Assembly (NCBI GenBank): GCA_947480335.1
Contig: CANKCB010000017.1
Coordinates: forward strand, 1 to 46,994
Source of the DNA: Gammaproteobacteria bacterium
GTDB taxonomy: Bacteria; Pseudomonadota; Gammaproteobacteria; Eutrophobiales; Eutrophobiaceae
Length of the DNA stretch: 46,994 bases
Direction: 5' to 3'
Made by a program: the position numbers and the translations under genes. Numbering within the stretch: position 1 is the first letter of the stretch; the number at the start of each line of letters is the position of its first letter. This document shows, in pieces, positions 1-8,648 of the stretch. A model generated the notes under the pieces. That model did no database searches. It was not told where the DNA came from and saw only the letters and a program-made list of their open reading frames with translations.

Positions 1-83
1 ACCGTCTTGATGCCACGGATCGCTTCAAGTGCCACTTTGGCCTTGAACTCGCCACTAAAATTCTTGCGCTTACTTTCGCTCAT
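1..83 (-). CDS. IS3-family transposase OrfA, N-terminal 27 codons (partial)
   Basis: Read on the minus strand from ATG at 83, the product begins MSESKRKNFSGEFKAKVALE and continues to the window edge. This is the typical opening of the IS3-family OrfA helix-turn-helix protein (basic start, then FS.EFKAKVALEA). A GGAG ribosome site lies 9 nt before the ATG. OrfA normally binds the element ends and is fused to the OrfB integrase by programmed frameshifting. Only the first 27 residues are visible, so whether the element is intact is unknown. Confidence 0.82.
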   Translation of the reverse strand, partial: MSESKRKNFSGEFKAKVALEAIRGIKT

Positions 84-144
84 CACCTGCTCCTCAATTG
101 CAGCAGGTTACCACCTTAATTTATTGTCTGAAAATCGGGGTCCA
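1..144 (-). mobile_element. End of an IS3-family insertion sequence (rest lies outside the window)
   Basis: The transposase OrfA start (1-83) is preceded on the minus strand by a short leader and a probable terminal inverted repeat, TGGACCCCGATTTTCAGAC (minus strand from 144 down). This begins with the TG dinucleotide usual at IS3-family ends. The outer edge could be a few bases further right (about 149). Only one end is in view, so the inverted repeat and the target duplication cannot be checked. The element lies roughly 75 bp upstream of the phaC promoter and reads away from phaC. Confidence 0.72.
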
Positions 145-220
145 CTATAGACTGTTACATGACTTAACCCTGATAGAGCAAATGAACCCTGTAACTCACG
201 TTTTAACTGCTGAAAAGATT

Positions 221-249
221 TTGACAAAACGTCGGCCACAGAATATGCT
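221..249 (+). promoter_or_regulatory. Candidate sigma70 promoter of phaC
   Basis: A perfect TTGACA (221-226) is followed after exactly 17 bp by TATGCT (244-249, four of six consensus bases). Transcription would start near 256, about 47 nt before the phaC ATG. Nothing else occupies the 158 bp between the IS end and phaC. Confidence 0.55.
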
Positions 250-302
250 GCAATGCACAATCCGTTGGTTTTATTAAAATTCTGTAAAAAACTGGTAATA
301 AA

Positions 303-2081
303 ATGACAACTTCTACTCAAGCTGACCACAGTGAACTCACCCCGCAATCCCTGTTTGATGCCGTAACCCATATTTCGGAATCTAGCCAGTCCTTGATGCA
401 GGACTTTCTGGCTAAACAACATGGCCAGTTTGATACGATGGGATTGCAACAGGCTTATATGGAGTTGGGTGCAGCATTGATAAAACATCCAGAGAAAATT
501 GCAACGGCGCAACTACAAGCCTGGAATGCCTGGGTTAACCTGTGTCTGGATACGGCAGGCAAGGTAATGGGGGTTGAAAGCAAGGCAGATTCAAGCAAGC
601 CCAGACCAGACAAGCGTTTTAAACATGAAGCCTGGGAAAACAATCCCTTCTTTGACCATATCAAACAATCCTATTTGCTGGCTGCTGGAACCATACAGTC
701 GATTGTGAATAATGTTGAAGGTCTGGATGCGAAGACCGCCCATAAAATCGGTTTTTATACCAGACAATTTATTGACGCAATGTCGCCCAGCAATTTCATG
801 CTGACCAATCCGGAAGTGATTGAAAATACCCTGCAGACCAATGGACAAAACCTGCTCAAAGGTCTGCAAAATTTTTGCAAGGATTTCGATATGGAATCCG
901 GTCAACTACGGATACGCATGACTGATCGTAATGCGTTCGAGCTGGGTAAGAATATTGCGGTCAGTCCCGGCAAGGTGATTTTCCAGAACGAACTGATGCA
1001 ACTGATTCAGTATGATCCAGCCACAAACGAAGTCTATAAAAAACCGGTTTTAATAATTCCACCCTGGATTAACAAGTTTTATATACTTGATTTGCAACCA
1101 AGGAACTCGTTGATCAAATGGCTGACTGAACAGGGCCACACAGTATTTGTTATTTCCTGGGTCAATCCGGATGCCAGTCTGAGCCAGAAAGATTTCGAGG
1201 ACTATATCTTTGACGGGCCATTGGCGGCACTGGATGCGATTGAACAGGCTATCGGTGTGAATGAGGTCAATGTGATTGGTTATTGCATTGGTGGAACATT
1301 ATTAAGTGCGACACTGGCCTATATGCAGGCGAAACAGGATCGGCGTATCGTCTCGGCGACCTTTCTGGTCACACTAATCGATTTTACCGACCCGGGTGAT
1401 CTGGGGGTATTCATCGATGAACAGCAAATTCAATCGCTGGAGCAGCAGATGAATGAGCGTGGCTATCATGAAGGCAGGGAAATGGCGACGGCATTCAATT
1501 TGCTCAGGGCGAATGATTTAATCTGGTCGTTTTATGTAAATAATTATCTGTTGGGCAAGGATCCGGCCGTGTTTGACCTTTTATACTGGAATTCAGATTC
1601 GACCCGTATGCCGGCCAGAATGCACAGTACCTATCTGCGTACCATGTACCAGCAGAACCGGTTCAAGGATTCAGGTGGCCTCGTGGTGAGAGGCGTACCG
1701 ATAGATGTTCGTACTATACAAACACCGGCCTATTTTATCTCTACCGAGGAAGATCATATTGCTCCCTGGAAGAGTACTTATCTGGGCGCAGGATTGTTTG
1801 CTGGCCCGGTCCGCTTTGTTCTGGGTAAATCCGGGCATATCGCCGGTGTGGTTAATCATCCGGATGCAAACAAATACGGCTATTTTACCGGTCTTGCACC
1901 GGAAGTTAGCGCAGAACAATGGTACGGTGCGCGGGAATCTCACCATGGATCCTGGTGGCCGGACTGGAATAACTGGGTAGCGCCATTTGTCGGTGAGAAA
2001 GTCGCAGCCAGACAACCCGGAGCAGGCAAACTGAAAGCGCTGGAAGCGGCACCTGGCAGTTATGTCAGGGTGGAATCCTGA
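303..2081 (+). CDS. phaC: Class I poly(3-hydroxyalkanoate) synthase PhaC
   Basis: Polymerises (R)-3-hydroxyacyl-CoA into polyhydroxyalkanoate at the surface of storage granules. The 592-residue length fits class I enzymes. The N-terminal PhaC domain covers about residues 80-250, followed by an alpha/beta-hydrolase fold. The lipase-like box GYCIGGT carries the catalytic cysteine at residue 328. The other triad members are Asp484 (EEDHIAPW) and His512 (SGHIAGVVNHP), at the same spacing as in the Cupriavidus enzyme. It stands alone, with its own promoter (221-249) and terminator (2141-2167); no phaA, phaB or phasin gene is adjacent. The ribosome site before the ATG is weak, but no better in-frame start is seen. 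Confidence 0.96.
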   Translation: MTTSTQADHSELTPQSLFDAVTHISESSQSLMQDFLAKQHGQFDTMGLQQAYMELGAALIKHPEKIATAQLQAWNAWVNLCLDTAGKVMGVESKADSSKPRPDKRFKHEAWENNPFFDHIKQSYLLAAGTIQSIVNNVEGLDAKTAHKIGFYTRQFIDAMSPSNFMLTNPEVIENTLQTNGQNLLKGLQNFCKDFDMESGQLRIRMTDRNAFELGKNIAVSPGKVIFQNELMQLIQYDPATNEVYKKPVLIIPPWINKFYILDLQPRNSLIKWLTEQGHTVFVISWVNPDASLSQKDFEDYIFDGPLAALDAIEQAIGVNEVNVIGYCIGGTLLSATLAYMQAKQDRRIVSATFLVTLIDFTDPGDLGVFIDEQQIQSLEQQMNERGYHEGREMATAFNLLRANDLIWSFYVNNYLLGKDPAVFDLLYWNSDSTRMPARMHSTYLRTMYQQNRFKDSGGLVVRGVPIDVRTIQTPAYFISTEEDHIAPWKSTYLGAGLFAGPVRFVLGKSGHIAGVVNHPDANKYGYFTGLAPEVSAEQWYGARESHHGSWWPDWNNWVAPFVGEKVAARQPGAGKLKALEAAPGSYVRVES

Positions 2082-2140
2082 ACCGATTCTGTAGCCAGTT
2101 TGAAATAACCCACACACTAAGTCAGATTAATGAATAACTT

Positions 2141-2167
2141 ACCGGCCTGGACAGGCCGGTTTTTTAT
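2141..2167 (+). terminator. Rho-independent terminator after phaC
   Basis: Stem ACCGGCCT / AGGCCGGT with a 4-nt loop (2141-2160), followed directly by a run of T (2161-2165). It lies 60 bp after the phaC stop and before the rpsF promoter. Confidence 0.9.
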
Positions 2168-2186
2168 CCAATAGCCCGATAATATA

Positions 2187-2215
2187 TTGCATCTATGGCG
2201 GTCATCGCCTAGAAT
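2187..2215 (+). promoter_or_regulatory. Candidate promoter of the rpsF operon
   Basis: TTGCAT (2187-2192), a 17-bp spacer and TAGAAT (2210-2215, five of six -10 bases). Transcription would start near 2222, just upstream of the structured leader at 2233-2263. Confidence 0.5.
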
Positions 2216-2232
2216 TCCCGCTCTTTTTCCTT

Positions 2233-2263
2233 GCCCCACCGCAATTTTGCAAAGACGGGGGGC
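2233..2263 (+). promoter_or_regulatory. Probable S6:S18-binding ribosomal leader RNA
   Basis: In the rpsF 5' leader, GCCCC (2233-2237) can pair with GGGGC near 2259-2263. Inside this stem an unpaired CCG (2239-2241) sits next to a small inner hairpin (around 2242-2249), just before the rpsF ribosome site (GAGAGGA, 2271-2277). Seen: outer stem, bulged CCG, inner hairpin. Known: the bacterial S6:S18 leader binds the S6-S18 complex through a bulged CCG resembling the 16S rRNA site and represses the operon. Inferred: the same feedback operates here. Confidence 0.6.
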
Positions 2264-2282
2264 TTAACCCGAGAGGATTACA

Positions 2283-2753
2283 ATGCGACATTATGAAATT
2301 GTATTTCTGGTTCATCCGGACCAGAGTGAACAAGTGCCTGCGATGATTGAGCGATACCGCTCCATGATCGAATCCGGTAACGGCCGTATCCATCGACTGG
2401 AAGACTGGGGTCGACGTCTGCTGTCCTATCCAATCAACAAGATTCATAAGGCACACTATGTGCTGATGAATATCGAATGTAATCAGGAAACGCTGACACA
2501 GCTGAACAATGCTTTCCGTTATAATGATGCAGTTATTCGTGATCTGGTTATCAGCCGCGACAAGGCTGACACAGAACCTTCCTTCCTGGCCAAGAGCAAG
2601 GAAGAACAGGAAGAACAGGAAAAGCTGAAAGCATTACGTGAATCCGCCGCCAGTGCAGAAGCACAACAGGGCGTTGTTGCGGATGAAAATGCCAGTGTTG
2701 AAGAAGTGGCTGAAACCGCTGATTCTGCTGATACCGTTGATGCGTCTGTCTAG
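2283..2753 (+). CDS. rpsF: 30S ribosomal protein bS6
   Basis: Component of the small-subunit platform, binding 16S rRNA as a heterodimer with S18. The N-terminal 95 residues are the S6 ferredoxin-like fold ([32 protein letters not shown]). With 156 residues it is longer than the E. coli protein (about 131-135). The extra part from about residue 100 is acidic and Ala/Glu rich, but lacks the terminal Glu-Glu run modified by RimK in enterobacteria. First gene of rpsF-rpsR-DUF2232-rplI; priB, found here in E. coli, is missing. Good ribosome site GAGAGGATTACA before the ATG. Confidence 0.97.
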   Translation: MRHYEIVFLVHPDQSEQVPAMIERYRSMIESGNGRIHRLEDWGRRLLSYPINKIHKAHYVLMNIECNQETLTQLNNAFRYNDAVIRDLVISRDKADTEPSFLAKSKEEQEEQEKLKALRESAASAEAQQGVVADENASVEEVAETADSADTVDASV

Positions 2754-2785
2754 ACGTTACGCTAATAGATTATAAGGAATAGATT

Positions 2786-3010
2786 ATGGCACGTTATTTT
2801 CGTAGAAAGCGCTTCTGCAAATTTACGGCAGAAGGTTATATAGAAATAGATTACAAGGACCTGAACACGTTAAAGAGCTATGTTACCGAGACTGGCAAGA
2901 TTGTCCCCAGCCGTGTTTCAGGTACGAATGCACGATATCAACGTCAGCTGGCTACAGCTATCAAGCGCGCCAGATTTCTGGCCCTGATACCTTACTCAGA
3001 TACTCACTGA
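2786..3010 (+). CDS. rpsR: 30S ribosomal protein bS18
   Basis: Small basic protein of 74 residues ([17 protein letters not shown] at the start; [20 protein letters not shown] near the end), the full family length. It binds 16S rRNA together with S6. Located 32 bp after rpsF with an AAGGAA ribosome site 7 nt before the ATG. Confidence 0.97.
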   Translation: MARYFRRKRFCKFTAEGYIEIDYKDLNTLKSYVTETGKIVPSRVSGTNARYQRQLATAIKRARFLALIPYSDTH

Positions 3011-3030
3011 TTAACCGTTGGGTACCGTGT

Positions 3031-3051
3031 GCGGCCTGCTGTGCAGGCCGC
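3031..3051 (+). terminator. Strong GC hairpin after rpsR (attenuator or processing site)
   Basis: GCGGCCTGC (3031-3039) pairs perfectly with GCAGGCCGC (3043-3051) across a TGT loop, 21 bp after the rpsR stop. There is no T-run after it, so it is more likely an RNA-stabilising or partial attenuation hairpin that separates highly expressed rpsF-rpsR from the membrane protein gene than a full terminator. Confidence 0.45.
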
Positions 3052-3139
3052 GACGGAATTGCCATAGCTGGTCAGTATAGGTCCAGCCAGACAAACTCCG
3101 CAGCGGCAAGTTGAGAGACATACTGTTGAGTGCCAGTGT

Positions 3140-4042
3140 ATGAATTTTCTGGGTAGATATCTGTTAAGTGGCAAACTGCAGGCCATCGGCGTCATTACAT
3201 TGACGACCCTTTTGTCCCTGCTGGTTCCTCCGTTTACCTATTTAATCAGTGGTGCACCTGTCGGACTGATCACGCTCAGGAAAGGACCCGCTTACAGTGT
3301 GCAGATATTGACAGGCTCACTGGTTTTAACTTCTGTGATTGGCGGTTTTACCAATATTGGTACGACATTTGGTGCCATTTTTGCGTTGGGTATCTGGTCA
3401 CCGGTCTGGTTGGCGTCGATGTTGTTACGCGCGACGGAATCACAATCGGTGATGTTGTTGTGTGCGGCCGGTATAGGTGTAATAACAATTATCGGTACTT
3501 ATTTGTTTGCCGAAGATTTGACGGTGTTATGGCAATCCTGGCTGGACATGTTTTTGCAGCAGGGTATACCGGCAGAAGAAACAGCGCGTCTGCAACAGTT
3601 ATTTGAGGCGATAAAGCCTTTGCTGAATGGTGTGGTAGCGGCTGGTCTGGTGATCAGTCTGGTTTTGACCGTCCTGTTCGCGCGGTGGTGGCAGTCACGG
3701 TTGTATAATCCCGGCGGTTTCGGTATAGAGTTCCAGCAGCTGTTGTTACCCAGATGGGCGGGATTAGTGACCTTTAGCTGTTTGCTGTTGAGTGCGTTTG
3801 AGTCCGGGGACGTACAGTGGCAAGTCCGCAACCTGTTAATCATTTTGATCGTAATACATGTTTTTCAGGGGGTAGCCAGCGTACACAGGATTGTATTTAC
3901 GCGGAAAATCTCCAGTAACTGGATTATAGGTATGTATGTGTTTCTGGCTCTTATGCCACAAATGGCCGTGATTATGGCCTGTATAGGCCTGGTGGATGTC
4001 TGGGTCAGACATCGCAAAACCGTACCTACCGATAAGGCATAG
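3140..4042 (+). CDS. DUF2232 family integral membrane protein
   Basis: A hydrophobic protein of 300 residues with about eight predicted membrane segments (for example 14-36, 58-95, 108-124, 166-182, 200-216, 229-247, 262-286). A member of this family (Pfam DUF2232, YybS-like) is typically found between rpsR and rplI in non-enteric gammaproteobacteria, and this position supports the call. Function unknown; no catalytic motif is seen. The ribosome site is poor (none within 15 nt of the ATG), which with the hairpin at 3031-3051 suggests low expression relative to the ribosomal genes on either side. Confidence 0.8.
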   Translation: MNFLGRYLLSGKLQAIGVITLTTLLSLLVPPFTYLISGAPVGLITLRKGPAYSVQILTGSLVLTSVIGGFTNIGTTFGAIFALGIWSPVWLASMLLRATESQSVMLLCAAGIGVITIIGTYLFAEDLTVLWQSWLDMFLQQGIPAEETARLQQLFEAIKPLLNGVVAAGLVISLVLTVLFARWWQSRLYNPGGFGIEFQQLLLPRWAGLVTFSCLLLSAFESGDVQWQVRNLLIILIVIHVFQGVASVHRIVFTRKISSNWIIGMYVFLALMPQMAVIMACIGLVDVWVRHRKTVPTDKA

Positions 4043-4079
4043 GTATGATATGATTAGTCAAAATAGTGAGGAGTAATGT

Positions 4080-4529
4080 ATGGAAGTTATCTTGCTGGAA
4101 AAAGTCCGCAATCTGGGCACCCTGGGTGAGAAAGTACGTGTCAAACCGGGATATGGTCGTAACTTTCTGATTCCGGGAGGCAAGGCTGTCCCCGCGACCA
4201 AACAGAATATTGAAAAATTTGAAGCCAGACGTGCAGAGCTGGAAAAGTCCCAGGCTGAGATTCTGGCCAAGGCAGTTGCCAGGGCTGAAGCAATGAATGG
4301 TCTTGCGGTTACCATTGGCCAGAAAGCCGGTGCGGAAGGCAAGTTGTATGGCTCGGTTGGTACCGTGGATATTTCCGAGGCCGTAACAGCAAAAGGTATT
4401 GAGCTGGCCAGACAGGAAATCCGTTTGCCGGAAGGTCCTTTCCGCAATATTGGTGAATATGAAGTTGAAATACATTTGCATACTGATGTAAATGTAAAAA
4501 TCAGGATTAATATCGTTCCTGAAGAGTAA
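4080..4529 (+). CDS. rplI: 50S ribosomal protein bL9
   Basis: Binds domain V of 23S rRNA near the L1 stalk and limits frameshifting. The 149 residues match the family: N-terminal domain [32 protein letters not shown], a long central helix (about 41-75) and the C-terminal domain. A GTGAGGAG ribosome site lies just before the ATG. Followed by a hairpin at 4551-4569. Confidence 0.97.
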   Translation: MEVILLEKVRNLGTLGEKVRVKPGYGRNFLIPGGKAVPATKQNIEKFEARRAELEKSQAEILAKAVARAEAMNGLAVTIGQKAGAEGKLYGSVGTVDISEAVTAKGIELARQEIRLPEGPFRNIGEYEVEIHLHTDVNVKIRINIVPEE

Positions 4530-4550
4530 TCAGCGTCAGGTATATTTCTG

Positions 4551-4569
4551 CGGGGCCGTTCAGGCCCCG
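4551..4569 (+). terminator. Hairpin after rplI, probable weak terminator
   Basis: CGGGGCC (4551-4557) pairs with GGCCCCG (4563-4569) across a 5-nt loop, 21 nt after the rplI stop. The downstream sequence TAATTCTAAAA is only moderately T-rich, so read-through into dnaB is possible. Confidence 0.5.
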
Positions 4570-4668
4570 TAATTCTAAAAACACATCTGCATAGAGTGTA
4601 GATGATGTGTAAATAATGGACGGCCTGGCTGGTATATCTACAACATTACTGGATCAACACAATCATCT

Positions 4669-6063
4669 ATGCCTGAAATCGTACGCAAGGATTCTGATTC
4701 AGAAACCAAATCACTGAAAATACCGCCGCATTCTATCGAATCAGAGCAGGCGGTACTGGGTGGGTTGTTCCTCGACCCGGAATCATGGATGAAAGTCGCT
4801 GAACGATTACGTCAGGAAGACTTTTACCGCCGCGACCATAAAATCATTTTTAATGCGATTGCCCGGCTTGATGCAGAAGGCCATCCCATCGATTTGGTCA
4901 CCGTTGCGGAATGGCTGGAAAATAACCAGCAACTGGATGATGCCGGCGGGTTGAGTTATCTGTCTGCGCTCGCAGATGCCACTCCCAGTGCCAGCAACAT
5001 TGCTTCCTATGCTGATATTGTACGCAAGCGTTCTATCCTGCGTCAGCTGATCGGTGCAACCTCACAGATCAGTGATACTGTTTTTAATCCATCCGGTCGC
5101 ACCAGCAATGAAATACTCGATTTTGCCGAGCAGACTATATTTGAAATTGCCGAACAGGAAAGCCGCGGTCGCAAGAGTTACCGAAAACTGAACGACTTGC
5201 TGGCGACCACACTGGATCGCATAGACGAGTTGTTTCGCAAGAAAAGCCATATTACCGGCGTTTCCACCGGATTCAGTGATTTCGACAGACAGACAGCCGG
5301 GTTGCAAAAATCAGATCTGATTATTGTTGCTGGAAGACCCTCCATGGGCAAAACCGCGTTTGCGATTAATATTGCCGAACATGCGGTAATCAAGGATCGG
5401 ATATCGGTTGCCGTGTTCAGCATGGAAATGTCCGGCGAGCAGTTATCGATGCGTATGATGTCCTCACTCGGACGAATAGACCAGCACAAGGTAAGAACAG
5501 GTAGGCTCGATGATGAAGATTGGCCGCGTCTGACTTCGGCGGTGGAAATCCTGAAGGATTCAAAATTGTTTATAGATGACACACCTGCTTTGACACCAGC
5601 CGAATTACGGGCCAGGTGTCGACGTATTGCCCGTGAACATGGGCTGGACATGGTCGTGGTTGACTACCTGCAATTGATGCAGGTACCTGGTACCAAGGAA
5701 AATCGTGCAACTGAAATCTCTGAAATTTCCCGTTCGCTCAAAGCAATGGCGAAAGAGTTGAATATTCCAGTCATTGCCCTGTCACAGTTGAATCGTAGTC
5801 TTGAACAACGACCCAACAAACGTCCAGTCATGTCGGACTTGCGTGAATCAGGTGCTATAGAGCAGGATGCAGACGTGATTGTGTTTATCTATCGGGATGA
5901 AGTGTATGACGAACAGAGTCCGGACAAGGGTACTGCAGAAATCATTATCGGTAAGCAACGTAATGGCCCAATCGGTACCGTCAGACTGTCATTCCTCGGT
6001 CGTTACACCCGCTTTGAAAACCATGTCGAAGATAAAGGTTATATGATGGGTCCTCGTGAATGA
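4669..6063 (+). CDS. dnaB: Replicative DNA helicase DnaB
   Basis: Hexameric ring helicase that unwinds DNA at the replication fork. The 464 residues contain the N-terminal DnaB domain (about 20-125), a linker, and the RecA-like ATPase domain (about 190-455). Walker A is GRPSMGKTA with Lys228; Walker B ends at Asp332 (VVVDYLQLM). No intein, although the Walker A region of DnaB is a common intein site. The ribosome site is weak. The stop overlaps the alr start by 4 nt, so the two are translationally coupled. Confidence 0.97.
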   Translation: MPEIVRKDSDSETKSLKIPPHSIESEQAVLGGLFLDPESWMKVAERLRQEDFYRRDHKIIFNAIARLDAEGHPIDLVTVAEWLENNQQLDDAGGLSYLSALADATPSASNIASYADIVRKRSILRQLIGATSQISDTVFNPSGRTSNEILDFAEQTIFEIAEQESRGRKSYRKLNDLLATTLDRIDELFRKKSHITGVSTGFSDFDRQTAGLQKSDLIIVAGRPSMGKTAFAINIAEHAVIKDRISVAVFSMEMSGEQLSMRMMSSLGRIDQHKVRTGRLDDEDWPRLTSAVEILKDSKLFIDDTPALTPAELRARCRRIAREHGLDMVVVDYLQLMQVPGTKENRATEISEISRSLKAMAKELNIPVIALSQLNRSLEQRPNKRPVMSDLRESGAIEQDADVIVFIYRDEVYDEQSPDKGTAEIIIGKQRNGPIGTVRLSFLGRYTRFENHVEDKGYMMGPRE

Positions 6064-7145
6064 GTCGACCCGCCCAGGTCGTAATAAACCTCGCTGCATT
6101 ACGCCATAATTTTTCCAGAGTCCGTGCGCTGGCTCCCGCCAGCAAAATCATTTCCGTGGTCAAGGCCGATGCGTATGGTCATGGACTGGTGCGTGTTGCC
6201 AGTACATTGATCGATACGGACGCATTCGGTGTAGCCTGTCTGGAAGAGGCTATGGAACTACGTGATGCTGGTATCCGCAAACCCATCATCCTGCTGGAAG
6301 GTCCCTACTCAGGTACGGAATTGCAGGATATAACCCGTTTAGATCTGGATATCGTGGTGCATCATCCAGACCAGATTCAAATGCTTGAACAGTATCCGGG
6401 CAAGGCCGCTATTCGTGTCTGGATGAAAGTCGACTCCGGTATGCACCGGCTCGGATTTGATCCTGCAACAGTGGTAGCAAGTTGGCAGCGTCTGAAAAAA
6501 TGTTCCGCAGTACATCCGGATATTCGCCTGATGACGCATCTGGCCAATGCGAGCAATCCGGCTTCACCGATGACTCTGGCGCAGCTGGATACATTCAATA
6601 AAACCTGTGGTGCGATTCAGGCGCAACGCACGATAGCCAACTCGGCCGGCATTGTCGCCTGGCCACAGGCGCATGCGGATTATGTCCGTCCCGGATTGAT
6701 GTTGTATGGTGTTTCTCCGATAGACAACACTGAATCATCAGCATTGGGATTATTACCAGTCATGTCGCTGCAATCGACCCTTATTTCCATCCGTGAGGTG
6801 AAAAAGGGTGAGCCGGTTGGTTATGGTGCAGACTGGTTATGTCCGCAGGACATGCTTGTTGGAATAGTCGCCGCTGGATACGGTGATGGCTTTCCACGAC
6901 ATGGCCGGACCGACACGCCAATTACCATCAATGGCAGGCGTACACGTATTATCGGCAATCCCTCTATGGATATGCTGACGGTAGATTTAAGTACTGTTCC
7001 TGGTGTCAAAACCGGCGATCCGGTCGAACTGTGGGGCAACTCGCTGCCAGTGGAAGAGGTGGCCAAAGCAGCTGGCACAATCGCTTACGAACTACTCTGT
7101 GCAGTGCATAAACGGTTAAGGTTTATTGTGCATGACCAGAGTTAA
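6060..7145 (+). CDS. alr: Alanine racemase
   Basis: PLP enzyme that makes D-alanine for peptidoglycan. 361 residues; the PLP lysine is Lys35 in VVKADAYGHG and the second catalytic base is Tyr274 in AAGYGDGFPR. The N-terminal TIM-barrel and the C-terminal beta domain (from about 240) are both complete. It starts inside the dnaB stop (ATGA), the usual dnaB-alr arrangement in gammaproteobacteria, and its 3' end overlaps the radA start. Confidence 0.96.
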   Translation: MSRPAQVVINLAALRHNFSRVRALAPASKIISVVKADAYGHGLVRVASTLIDTDAFGVACLEEAMELRDAGIRKPIILLEGPYSGTELQDITRLDLDIVVHHPDQIQMLEQYPGKAAIRVWMKVDSGMHRLGFDPATVVASWQRLKKCSAVHPDIRLMTHLANASNPASPMTLAQLDTFNKTCGAIQAQRTIANSAGIVAWPQAHADYVRPGLMLYGVSPIDNTESSALGLLPVMSLQSTLISIREVKKGEPVGYGADWLCPQDMLVGIVAAGYGDGFPRHGRTDTPITINGRRTRIIGNPSMDMLTVDLSTVPGVKTGDPVELWGNSLPVEEVAKAAGTIAYELLCAVHKRLRFIVHDQS

Positions 7146-8502
7146 GATCCGGTTTCAATGTAACAACTGTGGCGCCATTTCTCCGAAATGGACCGGTCAG
7201 TGCCCTGAATGTCAGGCCTGGAATTCACTGACTGAAACTGCGATCGAAAAGGAATCCAAATCAGATCGGATCAAACTGCATCAACAAACACCCGCACAGG
7301 TCAAAACGCTGGATCAGATCGAACCAGGAGAACAGGTCCGTACACTTTCAGGGATCTCCGAGCTGGATCGTGTGCTTGGTGGAGGCATTGTCGGCGGTTC
7401 AGTGATTCTGATAGGTGGTGATCCCGGTATCGGTAAATCCACCCTGTTGTTACAAATGTTTGCCGCGTTAAACGAAAAGTCTGGTTTAAAGACCCTGTAT
7501 ATTTCAGGGGAAGAATCGATAGAGCAGATAGGAATGCGGGCCAGAAGGCTGGATCTGCAACTCGAAAAATTACGCACGCTGACAGAAAACCATCTTGAAC
7601 AAATCTTTTCTATCATCGCTGTGGAAAAACCGCAAATCATGGTCATTGATTCCATCCAGACCGTCTATACCGAGTTACTGCAGTCGGCTCCGGGATCGGT
7701 AGCGCAGATCCGCGAATGCGCGGCGCAGCTGGTACGGTTTGCCAAGCTAACCAATACCACAGTGATTCTGGTAGGACATGTGACCAAGGAAGGCACGCTG
7801 GCTGGGCCGCGCGTGCTCGAACACATGGTCGATACCGTGCTTTATTTTGAAGGTGATACCGGTGGCCGTTACCGCGTGATACGTGCCGTTAAAAACCGGT
7901 TTGGTGCAGTCAATGAGCTGGGTGTGTTTGCGATGACCGACCGAGGTCTGCGCGAGGTGAACAACCCTTCTGCCATCTTTCTTTCCCGTCATGAAGGCAA
8001 TGTAGCCGGTAGTGTGGTCATGGTAACGCGGGAAGGTACACGGCCTTTGTTGGTGGAGGTGCAGGCGCTGGTCGACAATGCACACGGTCACCAACCCAAA
8101 CGGGTCACGGTGGGTCTTGAACAGAACCGGCTGGCGATGTTACTTGCGGTCATGCACCGCCATTCCGGCATCATTACCTATGATCAAGATATTTTTATCA
8201 ATGTCGTTGGAGGCGTGCGCATTAGTGAAACAGGCGCGGATTTACCGATCTTGCTGGCGATATTATCAAGCCTGAAGGATCAACCCTTGCCCAGAGATTT
8301 GGTGGTGTTCGGGGAAGTTGGATTGGCCGGAGAAGTAAGGCCCATTCAGGGTGGTGCTGAACGTTTGAATGAAGCGGTCAAACATGGTTTCAAACAGGCG
8401 ATCATACCGAAAGCGAACCTGCCCAAACAGGCCATCGAAGGACTGAAAATTACTGCCGTATCACGACTAGCTGAAGTGATGGATAATATTCCGGTTGCCT
8501 AG
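7132..8502 (+). CDS. radA: DNA repair protein RadA
   Basis: RecA-related DnaB-type helicase that promotes branch migration in recombinational repair. Zinc finger Cys10-Cys13-Cys24-Cys27, Walker A GGDPGIGKST with Lys102, RadA signature KNRFG at 254-258, and a C-terminal Lon-protease-like domain. I chose the ATG at 7132 (456 residues). A TTG at 7126 is in frame, but would add only two residues and does not fit the family start. It overlaps alr by 14 nt, which implies coupled translation. Confidence 0.95.
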   Translation: MTRVKIRFQCNNCGAISPKWTGQCPECQAWNSLTETAIEKESKSDRIKLHQQTPAQVKTLDQIEPGEQVRTLSGISELDRVLGGGIVGGSVILIGGDPGIGKSTLLLQMFAALNEKSGLKTLYISGEESIEQIGMRARRLDLQLEKLRTLTENHLEQIFSIIAVEKPQIMVIDSIQTVYTELLQSAPGSVAQIRECAAQLVRFAKLTNTTVILVGHVTKEGTLAGPRVLEHMVDTVLYFEGDTGGRYRVIRAVKNRFGAVNELGVFAMTDRGLREVNNPSAIFLSRHEGNVAGSVVMVTREGTRPLLVEVQALVDNAHGHQPKRVTVGLEQNRLAMLLAVMHRHSGIITYDQDIFINVVGGVRISETGADLPILLAILSSLKDQPLPRDLVVFGEVGLAGEVRPIQGGAERLNEAVKHGFKQAIIPKANLPKQAIEGLKITAVSRLAEVMDNIPVA

Positions 8503-8616
8503 TAGGGGCGCTGCCGCTGTGCATTACGAGATTGTAATTGAGTCACGCATAATCGCCATGAGGCGGAAATCTTTAAAGGTCTATCAGACCGGACAAACTC
8601 GGGTAGTTACCTGTAG

Positions 8617-8636
8617 GGGCACAGCATGCTGTGCCC
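8617..8636. repeat. Perfect 20-bp palindrome in the radA/corB convergent gap
   Basis: GGGCACAGCATGCTGTGCCC is a perfect inverted repeat, flanked by TAG / CTA that extend it further. It lies between two convergent genes, where it can act as a bidirectional transcription stop. Its form resembles short REP-type palindromes dispersed in many proteobacterial genomes; copies elsewhere in this genome cannot be checked here. A related-looking TAGGGGCGCTGCCGCTGTGC lies at 8502-8521. The rest of 8503-8648 shows nothing else. Confidence 0.6.
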
Positions 8637-8648
8637 TAGAGGGTTGTA

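Noticed and set aside
108-512. 134-codon minus-strand ORF opposite the phaC start
   Set aside because: Antisense shadow of phaC running into the IS end; no coding features.
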